From: Janibacter cremeus
GTDB lineage: Bacteria > Actinomycetota > Actinomycetes > Actinomycetales > Dermatophilaceae
DNA: 64,000 bases
Reading direction: 5' to 3'
NCBI RefSeq assembly: GCF_013409205.1
Contig: NZ_JACCAE010000001.1
Span: 1,674,001-1,738,000 of the forward strand
The translations under genes were made by a program, and so were the position numbers. Positions 8,984 through 16,209 of this stretch are shown here, in pieces; position 1 is the first letter of the stretch, and each line of letters starts with the position of its first letter. Below the pieces are notes generated by a model. The model was not told where the DNA came from. It worked only from the letters and a program-made list of their open reading frames with translations, and searched no databases.

Positions 8984-9111
8984 CTGGCCACGGGCTGCGC
9001 GCAGGTGCACCAGTCCTCGGCACGCACCTGCGCCTTCACGTCGGCGACGTGCTCGCCGCAGCCGGTCCAAGTGGTCTTGCCGCAGTTCGCGCACCGGGCG
9101 GGTTGGCACAT
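8980..9111 (-). CDS. Small Cys-rich (zinc-ribbon-like) protein, 43 residues
   Basis: ATG at 9111 with GGGGAGA as SD. The 43-residue product starts MCQPARCANCGKTTWTGCGE and has Cys at positions 2, 7, 10 and 18 plus a C-terminal CxC-type pair (WCTCAQ). Small proteins of this look, starting MCxPxxC, are common in actinobacteria and are usually unannotated; a zinc-binding fold is likely but no function is known. Convergent with the TetR gene and apparently monocistronic. Confidence 0.7.
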   Translation of the reverse strand: MCQPARCANCGKTTWTGCGEHVADVKAQVRAEDWCTCAQPVAS

Positions 9112-9191
9112 GATGGGTCTCCCCTTTCGTCGACGTCGCCACCCAGCGTAGTGGCCCCCGCACCGCGCCCCGAACGGCGCATCATGGGGGT

Positions 9192-9476
9192 ATGACTCGA
9201 GAAGCCCCCCGGAACGTGACGCTGACGATCGGACACGAGGAGCTGCGCATCCGCGGCGTCTACGAGACGATCTCGATCACCAACGACTTCCTCGCGGGGG
9301 TGCTCTTCCTCGTCGGCAGCATCCTCTTCTTCTCCGAGTCGACGCTCTACGCCGCCACGTGGCTCTTCACGATCGGCTCGGTGCTCTTCGTCGCCCGCCC
9401 GACGATCCGGCTGGTCCGACGCGTCCACCTGGGGCGGGTCGCGCACCTCCCCCTGGAGACTGCCGGCGACTTCTGA
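9192..9476 (+). CDS. YrhK-like small membrane protein
   Basis: A 94-residue protein. The segment HEELRIRGVYETISITNDF, followed by two hydrophobic helices (about 36-54 and 58-74), matches the YrhK-like domain of Firmicutes and actinobacteria. C-terminus is basic (RLVRRVHLGR). The role of the family is not established. No good SD precedes ATG 9192; a GGGGGT lies directly before it and a weak CATCAT box is a few bases upstream. Followed at 9505 by the NYN gene, with its own promoter-like TATAGA between. Confidence 0.75.
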   Translation: MTREAPRNVTLTIGHEELRIRGVYETISITNDFLAGVLFLVGSILFFSESTLYAATWLFTIGSVLFVARPTIRLVRRVHLGRVAHLPLETAGDF

Positions 9477-9490
9477 GGTCCGCCCGGCGC

Positions 9491-9504
9491 TATAGAGTCG
9501 GGCC
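9491..9504 (+). promoter_or_regulatory. Candidate -10 box of the NYN gene
   Basis: TATAGA at 9491-9496 stands 8 nt before the ATG at 9505, so the RNA would start within 1-2 nt of the start codon. A clear -35 is not visible. Confidence 0.4.
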
Positions 9505-10053
9505 ATGGCCGATCGCAGCACCTACCTCCTCGTCGACGGCGAGAACATCGATGCCACGCTCGGGGTCTCCGTCCTGGGCCGCCGCCCCCAGCCGGAGGAG
9601 CGCCCCCGCTGGAACAAGCTCCTGGAGTACACCGAGGCCGCATGGGACCAGCCGGTCAAGGGACTGTTCTTCCTCGCCGTCGCCGGTGACCTGCCCGCCT
9701 CCTTCGTCCAGGCGCTGCTGGCCATGGGTTACCGCCCGGTGCCGCTGCGGGGCGAGGGCAAGGTCGTCGACATCGCCATCCAGCGCACCGCCGAGGCTCT
9801 CCTCGAGCGAGACGCGGACGTCATGCTCGTCAGTCACGACAACGACTTCACCCCGCAGATGCAGGACCTCGCTCAGGACGAGGGGCGTCGGCTGGGCATC
9901 GTCGGCTTCGGCGAGTTCATGGCCAATGGTCTGCGGGACGTTCCGGGCATGGAGTTCTTCGACCTGGAGTACGACATCGCGGCCTTCAAGAGCCGTCTGC
10001 CGCGCGTCCGGGTCATCGAGATCGACGAGTTCGACCCCTTCGAGTTCATCTGA
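9505..10053 (+). CDS. NYN-domain (PIN-like) protein, putative nuclease
   Basis: A 182-residue protein of the NYN/LabA-type PIN-like fold: acidic residues are in YLLVDGENID (residues ~6-15), in KVVDIAIQRTAEAL near 90 and in VMLVSHDNDFTPQM near 110, the usual metal-binding triad. Family members are predicted or shown ribonucleases acting on structured RNA. Length is typical. Its stop overlaps the start of the next gene as TGATG, so this putative cytosolic nuclease is translationally coupled to a membrane-anchored protein of unknown function. Nuclease activity is inferred. Confidence 0.85.
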   Translation: MADRSTYLLVDGENIDATLGVSVLGRRPQPEERPRWNKLLEYTEAAWDQPVKGLFFLAVAGDLPASFVQALLAMGYRPVPLRGEGKVVDIAIQRTAEALLERDADVMLVSHDNDFTPQMQDLAQDEGRRLGIVGFGEFMANGLRDVPGMEFFDLEYDIAAFKSRLPRVRVIEIDEFDPFEFI

Positions 10054-11399
10054 TGACGGTGGACGAGGCGAGCACGAGCTCGGGCGGCAGCCGCTGGAAG
10101 AACGTGGCCGGAGTCGTCGGCATCGTGGCCGTCATCGGTGTCATCGCAGCGATCTACGTCCAGAGCACCAATCTCTCCCGCTACGGCGTCGAGGGTCGCG
10201 TCCTGTGGTCGGCCAAGACGATGAGTGCCACCCTCGGGCCCGACGGATGGTACGTCGACTCCGGGGAGGACACCGCCAAGGTCCTGCGCCATGCCTCGAC
10301 GGGCGAAGCGCACGACACGGGCTCCTTCGCCGATGCCGACCGGATCCTCGAGGACGGCCGCTACCTGGACGGTGGCCTACCCCTGGTGGTCCGATCCCGC
10401 GAGGGGGAGACCCTCGCCGAGATCCCCGATGGCGCCCTCGGGTCCGACCTCAACTCCATCGACGTGCAGCTCGTCGCCACCTCCGACACGACCGTCGTCC
10501 TGCGGGCCTGCCCCGACGCGGACGCCGTGGCGGTGGTGGCCGGCTTCCGCCTCGACGACGGCGGGCAGACGTGGTCCCACCAGGTCGAAGGGGGTTGCGC
10601 CAGTGAAGGACTGCGTCCCGTACCTCAGACCCTGGGCGAGCAGTCCCACGTCATCATCCGCTCCGGGGAGACCGCGGCGAGAGTGCTCTCGATCGACGAC
10701 GGCACGGAGGTCACCGCTTGGCAGGACGCCCCGTACGGGTCGATCACCCTCCAGGACGACCGCATCATGCGCCAGACGGGGCAGACGGCCGTGGTGACGG
10801 ACCTGGGCACCGGCGACCGAGTCGCCCGCACCGAGTGCGCCGACGCAGCGACCATGAACCCGGGCGGCAGCGAGGTCCTTGCGACCGAGGGCACCCTCGC
10901 GCTGACCTGTGGGGACTCGGTGCACCTCTTCGACTCCGGGGGTGGACGCTTCGTCGAGGTCCACGCACCCGCAGTGGGTCCAGACCAGCTCGTCCCCGAC
11001 GGGGGCAGCGTGGTCCACGACCGGTACCTGCTGGCCAGAGACGGCGCGTCCGTGACGATCACCGAAGCCCTGTCCGACGAGGAGATCGGCGGTGTGGACG
11101 TCCCGGCCGACTTCCGGATCTCGACGAACGACCCCCGCGGTCGCCTGCTCGTGATGTTCCGGACCGAGGACAACGACGACCTGGACACATCCATCCGGAT
11201 CTTCGACCTGCCGAGCGGTGACGAGCTGATGTCCGAGTCAAGGAAACTCTCCCCCGGCGCGGTCGTCGCCCCGGACGGCTACGCGATGGTCACCGCGTAC
11301 GGCCAGGAGGAAGCCAACCAGTTTCAGAGGATGAAAGTTACCCGTGCCCCCTCGGACGGTGCCTGGCTCGTGGGCATCGAGGGGCAGCCGGCCCGCTGA
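10053..11399 (+). CDS. Membrane-anchored extracytoplasmic protein, probable beta-propeller, unknown function
   Basis: A 448-residue protein not recognised as a named family. Residues ~17-38 (VAGVVGIVAVIGVIAAIYV) form a single N-terminal membrane anchor without a signal-peptidase site; the rest is predicted outside. The ectodomain is beta-rich and Asp/Gly-rich with repeated blade-like strands (VVLRACPDAD, ARVLSIDDG, AVVTDLGTGDRVART, VHLFDSGGG), suggesting a WD/PQQ-like propeller, with cysteine pairs near 150-180 and 265-285. Starts inside the stop of the NYN gene (TGATG). Some ectodomains of this sort assist surface protein assembly; no function is assigned. Confidence 0.7.
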   Translation: MTVDEASTSSGGSRWKNVAGVVGIVAVIGVIAAIYVQSTNLSRYGVEGRVLWSAKTMSATLGPDGWYVDSGEDTAKVLRHASTGEAHDTGSFADADRILEDGRYLDGGLPLVVRSREGETLAEIPDGALGSDLNSIDVQLVATSDTTVVLRACPDADAVAVVAGFRLDDGGQTWSHQVEGGCASEGLRPVPQTLGEQSHVIIRSGETAARVLSIDDGTEVTAWQDAPYGSITLQDDRIMRQTGQTAVVTDLGTGDRVARTECADAATMNPGGSEVLATEGTLALTCGDSVHLFDSGGGRFVEVHAPAVGPDQLVPDGGSVVHDRYLLARDGASVTITEALSDEEIGGVDVPADFRISTNDPRGRLLVMFRTEDNDDLDTSIRIFDLPSGDELMSESRKLSPGAVVAPDGYAMVTAYGQEEANQFQRMKVTRAPSDGAWLVGIEGQPAR

Positions 11400-11411
11400 C
11401 ACCTGACGACG

Positions 11412-11480
11412 ACCTCCCTGGAGATCGAGCCCGGCCGGGTGACCGGCTTACTCGGCCCCAACGGAGCGGGCACCTCTCGG
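11412..11480 (+). pseudogene. Remnant of an ABC-transporter ATPase (Walker A region)
   Basis: In one frame these 69 bases encode TSLEIEPGRVTGLLGPNGAG then TSR. This matches the region before and through the Walker A loop of ABC ATPases (SLEIEPGEVxGLLGPNGAGKST), with the essential Lys lost: GPNGAG is followed by Thr-Ser-Arg. No start codon, upstream sequence or continuation of the ATPase is present, so it is a decayed fragment. It ends in a hairpin next to the enoyl-CoA hydratase gene. Confidence 0.6.
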
Positions 11481-11501
11481 CCACCACAGGACGGTGGGGC
11501 C
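11479..11501. terminator. Hairpin between convergent genes
   Basis: GGCC-A-CCAC, loop AGGACG, GTGG-GGCC: an 8-bp stem with one bulged A, placed between the membrane protein gene and the convergent enoyl-CoA hydratase gene. May terminate either transcript; no T-run. Confidence 0.4.
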
Positions 11502-11506
11502 GCCGG

Positions 11507-12391
11507 TCAGCTCTCGCCCCGGGCGATCCACTCGTCGTAGAAGGCGGGCATCTGCGAGGCGCGCCCGGTGAACTGCGGGTCACGCTTGTCCAGGAAGGCC
11601 GCCACGCCCTCCTTGCCGTCCCCGATGCTCGTGTGGAACATCGCGAGCGAGTCGATCCGGTGCGCCTCGATCGGGTGGTCCTCGGCGGCGTTGCGACGCA
11701 GCATCTGTCGGGCGAGCGCGACCGCGACGGGGGACCTCCCCTTCGTCCAGCGGTCTGCGAGCTCCCGGGCCGCGTCGAGCAGGTCGTCGCTCTCGTGCGG
11801 CCCCGTGGCCACCCCGGCAGCGACGGCTGCGTCCGGGTCGAGGATCTCGGCGGACAGGATGAGATCCAGCGCCGTGGGCAGACCGACGATCCGCGGCAGG
11901 AACCACGACGAGGCCGCCTCGGGGACGATGCCGAGCCGCCCGAAGACGAACCCGACGCGGGCCTTCGTCGAGACCAGGCGAGCGTCCATCGCCAGGGTCA
12001 TCGTGGCGCCAATCCCGACGGCGGCGCCGTTGATCGCGGCGATGACCGGCTTGCGGCAGTCGTGGATGGCCAGCGTGACGCGCCCGCCGGTGTCGCGGAT
12101 GCCGTGGAGTGCCGGGTCCTCGAGGTCGTCCATCTCCGCAAGTCCCGGGTCCTGGGACTCCTCGAGACCGAAGACGTTGCCCTCCGCAGTGAGGTCCATG
12201 CCGGCGCAGAACGCCTTCCCGGCGCCGGTGACGATGATCGCGCGCACCGAATCGTCGTCGTTGACCTCCCGGAAGGTCTGCTCGAGCTCGTCGGCCATCG
12301 CAGGCGTGAAGGAGTTGAGCGCTTCCGGCCGGTCGAGGGTGACCGTGAGGACGCCGTCGTCGAGGTCGTGGCTGATCGTGGTGGAGTTCAT
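11507..12391 (-). CDS. Enoyl-CoA hydratase/isomerase family protein (crotonase)
   Basis: A 294-residue crotonase-fold enzyme. Oxyanion-hole segments are GKAFCAGMDLTAEGN (about residue 60) and INGAAVGIGATMTLAMDARL (about residue 122), followed by FGRLGIVPEAASSWFLPRIVG, which carries a Glu at the position of one hydratase catalytic acid. The insert after AEGN (about 25 Asp/Glu-rich residues) is longer than in minimal family members. ATG 12391 was chosen for fit to the family N-terminus rather than an upstream in-frame ATG at 12448. Acts on a 2-enoyl-CoA; exact substrate unknown. Divergent from an unknown 161-residue gene. Confidence 0.9.
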   Translation of the reverse strand: MNSTTISHDLDDGVLTVTLDRPEALNSFTPAMADELEQTFREVNDDDSVRAIIVTGAGKAFCAGMDLTAEGNVFGLEESQDPGLAEMDDLEDPALHGIRDTGGRVTLAIHDCRKPVIAAINGAAVGIGATMTLAMDARLVSTKARVGFVFGRLGIVPEAASSWFLPRIVGLPTALDLILSAEILDPDAAVAAGVATGPHESDDLLDAARELADRWTKGRSPVAVALARQMLRRNAAEDHPIEAHRIDSLAMFHTSIGDGKEGVAAFLDKRDPQFTGRASQMPAFYDEWIARGES

Positions 12392-12414
12392 GGCACAACC
12401 CTGCCTCACACCCC

Positions 12415-12426
12415 TAGGTTGAACCC
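12415..12426 (+). promoter_or_regulatory. Candidate -10 box of a leaderless start
   Basis: TAGGTT (12415-12420), 6 nt, then ATG 12427. The spacing places transcription start at or one base from the start codon; no SD is present. Confidence 0.45.
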
Positions 12427-12912
12427 ATGCAGTCTGAGTCATCCCCACCGATCCTCATGGGCGTCTACCGCTTCCCGCGGCTGATGACCACCAAGTCCGA
12501 GCCGACCATCCTCGGCGTCCTCCCGGGACGCGTGTGGCTCACCGGACCGGGCGGAGCGTTCTTCGACGCCCAGGCCGGGCAGATCAAGGGGAAGGCGAAC
12601 ACCACGATCGGTCACGTGACCCTCGAGGTGAACGGCGGCAAGCACATCGTGGCCGGTGTCGGCAGCGCGAAGGGTGCGCCCTTCAGTCCAGAGCAGGTGG
12701 AGCAGCTGCAGGCCTCCCGGCCGGCCATCGAGGCGAACCCGACGACACAATCACTCATGGCCGGACGTGCGCTCTACGTGGGCACAGCCGGCAAGAACGA
12801 CGGGACGTACCGCGGGGGGATCCAGTCCTTCGCCGGCAACGAGATCGGTCAGCAGCGGGACTTCGGGGCTGCCCTGCGCGAACTCCTCACCGCAGTGGGC
12901 GTCGCACTCTGA
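12427..12912 (+). CDS. Conserved-looking hypothetical protein, cytosolic
   Basis: A 161-residue protein, no signal peptide or membrane segment. Strand-rich first half (TILGVLPGRVWLTGPGGAFF, GHVTLEVNGGKHIVAGVG) could be a small PH-like beta fold, followed by a helix (SPEQVEQLQASRPAIEANP) and a C-terminal helix (FGAALRELLTAVGVAL). I do not recognise the family. Start is set by the leaderless-type promoter; a second in-frame Met at residue 11 (MGVYRF) is possible. Followed by a hairpin, so likely a single-gene unit. Confidence 0.65.
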   Translation: MQSESSPPILMGVYRFPRLMTTKSEPTILGVLPGRVWLTGPGGAFFDAQAGQIKGKANTTIGHVTLEVNGGKHIVAGVGSAKGAPFSPEQVEQLQASRPAIEANPTTQSLMAGRALYVGTAGKNDGTYRGGIQSFAGNEIGQQRDFGAALRELLTAVGVAL

Positions 12913-12918
12913 CGCACA

Positions 12919-12937
12919 GCCGGGAAGAGCTTCCGGC
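12919..12937 (+). terminator. Hairpin after the 161-residue gene
   Basis: GCCGGGAAG, AG loop, CTTCCGGC: a stem of 8 bp with one bulged G, 7 nt after the stop codon. No T-run. Confidence 0.4.
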
Positions 12938-13042
12938 CATCAGCGTGCTGGGTCCGGCCGTCTCGACAGCTGAGTTCATCCGACTCCTCGTCTCGTTCTT
13001 CCGAGCGGGCCAGCAGAGCGGTCCGGCCCTGCCGCATCCGCG

Positions 13043-13054
13043 TACGGTCAGCAG
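13043..13054 (+). promoter_or_regulatory. Candidate -10 box of a leaderless start
   Basis: TACGGT (13043-13048), 6 nt, ATG 13055; no SD sequence. Same geometry as several other genes here. Confidence 0.45.
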
Positions 13055-13486
13055 ATGAAGACCTCCCTGAGATCGCTCGCCCAGACCGTGCTCGGTGCCG
13101 CGCTGGTCTTCACCGGCACCGGCCACCTGACCTTCGCCCGGGTGGAGTTCCGGGCGCAGGTGCCGCCATGGGTGCCCTTGGACGTGGACACCGTCGTCGT
13201 GCTCTCCGGGGTCGTGGAGGTCGCCCTGGGCGTGGCGCTCCTGGCGACGTGGCGACAGCCGTACCGGGCTGTCGTGGGGCTGGCCGCCGCGGCCCTCTTC
13301 GTGGCAGTCCTCCCGGGCAACATCGCGCAGCTGACCGAGCACCGGGACGCCTTCGGCCTCGACACCGACCGTGGACGGGTGATCCGGCTGTTCTTCCAGC
13401 CGGTGCTGATCGCCTGGGCGCTGTGGGGCACCGATGCGGTCAGCCAGTGGCGAAGGGGGCGCGGGCCCGGCCGGCACCGACGGTGA
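13055..13486 (+). CDS. DoxX-family membrane protein
   Basis: A 143-residue protein with four hydrophobic segments (about 9-27, 47-65, 72-92 and 112-130). The pattern LGAALVFTGTGHLTF, VPLDVDTVVVLSGVVEVALG and AVLPGNIAQLTEHRDAF fits DoxX/DoxX-like proteins. Basic, Gly/Arg-rich C-terminus. The family is linked to thiol-redox membrane complexes in some actinobacteria, but no partner is present here. Convergent with the flavohemoprotein gene, only 23 nt apart. Confidence 0.8.
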   Translation: MKTSLRSLAQTVLGAALVFTGTGHLTFARVEFRAQVPPWVPLDVDTVVVLSGVVEVALGVALLATWRQPYRAVVGLAAAALFVAVLPGNIAQLTEHRDAFGLDTDRGRVIRLFFQPVLIAWALWGTDAVSQWRRGRGPGRHRR

Positions 13487-13509
13487 CCGGGCCGGCCCAG
13501 CGCCCGACT

Positions 13510-14748
13510 TCAGGCGTTCGCCATCTCCGGCGAGGTGTGGGGCACCCAGGTGTCCGGCCCGAAGACCTCGTAGTGCACGTGCGACTCGGGCACGCCGCGC
13601 TCGGCCAGCCCCTCGCGTACGGCCTCCATGAAGGGCAACGGCCCGCAGAGGTAGACCTGCGCATCGGAGTCGATCTGGGTGGAGTCGAGATCGATCAGAC
13701 CGCGCCGGATGGTCTCGGTCGCCGGTCGCACCCCCAGGTCCTCGTACCAGTGGTGCAGCCGCGCGTCCTCGAGCTGGTCGACGAGCTCCGCCAGCTCCTG
13801 CCGGTGCGGGTGCCGGGCCGGTGAACGGTCGGCGTGCAGGACCGTGACGGGCCGGTCACTCTCGGTACGCACGAGGTAGTGCAGCATGCCGATGATCGGG
13901 GTGCACCCGATACCGGCGGAGACGAGCAGCACGGGGTCCGGGCGGTCCTCGAGGACGAGGTCGCCGAAGGGGAGGGAGCAGCGGATCGGGTCCCCCTCGA
14001 AGAGGTTGTCGTGCAGGAAGTTCGACACCTCTCCGGCGGGTGCCGTCACACCGCTCCCCCCGGTCTCCGGGACGGCCTTGACCGTCAGGCCCCACGTCGT
14101 GCGCCGGGGGGCGCGGGTCAGGCTGTACTGGCGGATCTGCCGCGCTCCGTCGGGCAGGGTGACCTGCACGGAGACGTACTGTCCCGGACGGGCCTGCGGC
14201 AGCTGACCACCATCGCGCCGGCCGACCCGGAAGGAGACGGTGTCCGGCGACTCCTGGCGCCGCTCGACGACGACGAGGTCCTGCCAGACCTCCTCCGGCG
14301 AGACACCGAAGCCGGAGTACAGCCCCTTCTCGATCCGGATGAGGGCGTGCGCCATGTCCCAGTAGACCTCGTCCCACGCCGCGACGACCTCCGGGGTGGC
14401 GGCATCGCCGAGGACCTCGCCGATCGCCTCGAAGAGGTGCCGGTGCACGATCGGGTACTGGTCCGGGGCGATCCCGAGCGAGGCGTGCTTGTGCGCGATC
14501 CGGGCCAGGAGGGTGTCCACGTCCGGCCCCTCCTCGCTGACCAGGAGGGTCGCGTAGGCCGCGATGGCCCCGGCGAGCGCGCGCTGCTGGTCGCCCTGGG
14601 CCTGGTTGCCACGGTTGAACAGATCACGCTCGAGATCCGGGTGGGCGGCGAACATCCGCCGGTAGAAGATCGGGGTGATCTCGCCGATCTTCGCCCCGAT
14701 GACCGGCAGGGTCGCGCGTACGGTTGCAGCAGTGGTCTCGGACAGCAC
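13510..14748 (-). CDS. hmp: Flavohemoprotein (nitric oxide dioxygenase)
   Basis: A 412-residue protein converting NO to nitrate with O2 and NAD(P)H. The N-terminal globin domain (ITPIFYRRMFAAHPDL, proximal-His helix IAHKHASLGI) is followed by a ferredoxin-reductase module with the FAD motif RQYSL (about 215), the pyridine-nucleotide loop LVSAGIGCTPIIGML (about 280) and LCGPLPFM near the C-terminus. GTG 14748 is chosen because AGGAGG sits 5 nt upstream; an upstream in-frame start at 14778 lacks that. Divergent from an aldo/keto reductase, with an inverted repeat between that may bind a nitrosative or redox regulator. Confidence 0.95.
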   Translation of the reverse strand: MLSETTAATVRATLPVIGAKIGEITPIFYRRMFAAHPDLERDLFNRGNQAQGDQQRALAGAIAAYATLLVSEEGPDVDTLLARIAHKHASLGIAPDQYPIVHRHLFEAIGEVLGDAATPEVVAAWDEVYWDMAHALIRIEKGLYSGFGVSPEEVWQDLVVVERRQESPDTVSFRVGRRDGGQLPQARPGQYVSVQVTLPDGARQIRQYSLTRAPRRTTWGLTVKAVPETGGSGVTAPAGEVSNFLHDNLFEGDPIRCSLPFGDLVLEDRPDPVLLVSAGIGCTPIIGMLHYLVRTESDRPVTVLHADRSPARHPHRQELAELVDQLEDARLHHWYEDLGVRPATETIRRGLIDLDSTQIDSDAQVYLCGPLPFMEAVREGLAERGVPESHVHYEVFGPDTWVPHTSPEMANA

Positions 14749-14863
14749 CAGTACCTCCTGTCGGGACACGCCACGCACGCGTCTCCGCCTCCCTTCGCCC
14801 GGCCGCCTCCCCTGTGGAGCAGCCGTACCGGCGTCGGGTGGCCAGTCTTGCCGCGACCATCTT

Positions 14864-14887
14864 TAAACACCAAATTGGCCGTGTTTA
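14864..14887. promoter_or_regulatory. Inverted repeat in the hmp / aldo-keto reductase intergenic region
   Basis: TAAACAC (14864-14870) and GTGTTTA (14881-14887) are perfect 7-bp arms around a 10-nt spacer, in a strikingly A+T-rich patch. Likely operator overlapping the hmp promoter (TTTAAAGAT on the minus strand looks like a -10 element). The regulator is not identified. Confidence 0.5.
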
Positions 14888-14990
14888 TTACTCTCGCGTC
14901 ATCAGATCATCCGATGCGGGCCGCCGCGTCGACGTGGTGGCACCGATCGGCCGTGGAATAGCGTCGGCGGTCCTCGACGCTGACCTTGCA

Positions 14991-15836
14991 ATGACTGTTC
15001 CGACGCTGAGGCTCAACGACGCAACGACCATCCCGCAGCTCGGCTTCGGGGTCTTCCAGATCCCGCCCGAGGAGACCAAGCAGGCGGTGCTGACGGCCTT
15101 CGAAGCCGGTTACCGGCACATCGACACCGCCCAGATGTACGGCAACGAGAAGGGCGTGGGCGAGGCGATCGCCGAGTCCGGGCTGGCCCGCCAGGACCTC
15201 TACATCACCACCAAGCTGAACAACAACAACCACCTGCCCGAGGACGCCGAGCGCTCCCTGCACGAGTCGCTGGAGCTGCTCGGGCTGGACCACGTCGACC
15301 TCTTCCTCATCCACTGGCCGATGCCTCAGGTGCACGACGGGGACTACGTCTCCACGTGGCGTGCCCTGCTGGAGCTGCGCGAGGCCGGGCTGGCCACCTC
15401 GGTGGGGGTCTCGAACTTCCAGCCGCACCACCTGGACCGAATCGTCTCCGAGACCGGCGAGGTCCCGGCGGTCAACCAGATCGAGGTGCACCCCTACTTC
15501 ACCAATGACGCCGCCCGCGAGGCCACCCGGCGGCACGGGGCGCAGGTCGAGTCGTGGTCCCCGATCGCGCAGGGCGCCGTCCTGGACGACCCGGTGCTGG
15601 TCGGCATCGCCGGCGACGTCGAGCGCACGCCCGCCCAGGTCGTGCTGCGCTGGCAGTTGCAGCGGGGCGACATCATCTTCCCCAAGTCGGTGACCCCGGG
15701 TCGCATCCAGCAGAACTTCGCGATCTTCGACTTCGAGCTGAGCGACGAGCAGATGAGCGCGGTCAGCAACCTGGACAAGGGCGAGCAGGGACGTCGGGGT
15801 CCGGACCCGGACGAGATGAACGTCGTGCCCGACTGA
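14991..15836 (+). CDS. Aldo/keto reductase (2,5-diketo-D-gluconate reductase type)
   Basis: A 281-residue NADPH-dependent reductase of the AKR fold. Signature stretches: GFGVFQIPPEE near 17-27, GYRHIDTAQMYGNEKGVG (catalytic Asp and Tyr) near 40-57, VDLFLIHWPMP (catalytic His) near 103, SVGVSNFQPHHL near 135, and FPKSVTPGRIQQN (cofactor 2'-phosphate binding) near 230. Length and motifs match the AKR5 group; the natural substrate is unknown. No strong SD before ATG 14991, but family alignment supports it. Ends 17 nt before a very strong bidirectional terminator. Confidence 0.93.
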   Translation: MTVPTLRLNDATTIPQLGFGVFQIPPEETKQAVLTAFEAGYRHIDTAQMYGNEKGVGEAIAESGLARQDLYITTKLNNNNHLPEDAERSLHESLELLGLDHVDLFLIHWPMPQVHDGDYVSTWRALLELREAGLATSVGVSNFQPHHLDRIVSETGEVPAVNQIEVHPYFTNDAAREATRRHGAQVESWSPIAQGAVLDDPVLVGIAGDVERTPAQVVLRWQLQRGDIIFPKSVTPGRIQQNFAIFDFELSDEQMSAVSNLDKGEQGRRGPDPDEMNVVPD

Positions 15837-15853
15837 GCCACGACCCTCGACAT

Positions 15854-15896
15854 GACGAAACCCTCGCCCTGGTTGCTCCAGGACGAGGGTTTCGTC
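15854..15896. terminator. Strong bidirectional terminator between aldo/keto reductase and tRNA-Leu
   Basis: Arms GACGAAACCCTCG (15854-15866) and CGAGGGTTTCGTC (15884-15896) are perfectly complementary over 13 bp; inside them CCTGG/CCAGG extends the stem to a 5-nt loop. The outer GAAAC/GTTTC pairs give A and U runs on either strand, so it can end both convergent transcripts. Confidence 0.8.
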
Positions 15897-15909
15897 GATG
15901 ACTCATGGT

Positions 15910-15995
15910 TGGTGCGAGAGGGGGGACTTGAACCCCCACGCCCTTTCGGACACTGGCACCTGAAGCCAGCGCGTCTGCCATTCCGCCACTCTCGC
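15910..15995 (-). tRNA. tRNA-Leu (anticodon CAG)
   Basis: The minus strand folds as a class II tRNA: acceptor GCGAGAG/CTCTCGC, anticodon stem CTGGC/GCCAG around loop TTCAGGT (anticodon CAG), a long variable arm (GTCCGAAAGGGC region), T-loop GTTCAAGTC and encoded CCA (15912-15910). Reads CUG codons. A tRNA-Leu beside fhaA is conserved in mycobacteria as well. Confidence 0.95.
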
Positions 15996-16209
15996 GTGAG
16001 TGCCACCCGCCCGTCATCGGGCGCGTGAGCCGTCCCATCATGCCCCATGATCGACCCGATTCCCAAAATGGGATCGGGCGTCCGGTTCGATCTCCCCCCA
16101 CACCGACCGGGTCCAGCGCTCGGACAGGCTCCGCGGTTAGGATCGTCGCACCTGTGCCATCCGGTGCGGGATGACGCCGGAGCGACACAGCGAAGGGAGG
16201 AGCCCGCGC
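15996..16209. other. Intergenic region between tRNA-Leu and fhaA
   Basis: 214 bases serving divergent tRNA-Leu and fhaA transcription. A hairpin at 16055-16078 (CCCGA-T-TCCCA, AAA loop, TGGGATCGGG) may insulate the two units. TTAGGAT at 16137-16143 is a possible -10 for the fhaA operon, without a recognisable -35. GGGAGGAG at 16196-16203 is the fhaA SD. Confidence 0.45.

Noticed and set aside
16055..16078. Hairpin before fhaA as a regulatory RNA
   Set aside because: A single imperfect stem with an AAA loop; insulation between divergent units is enough to explain it.
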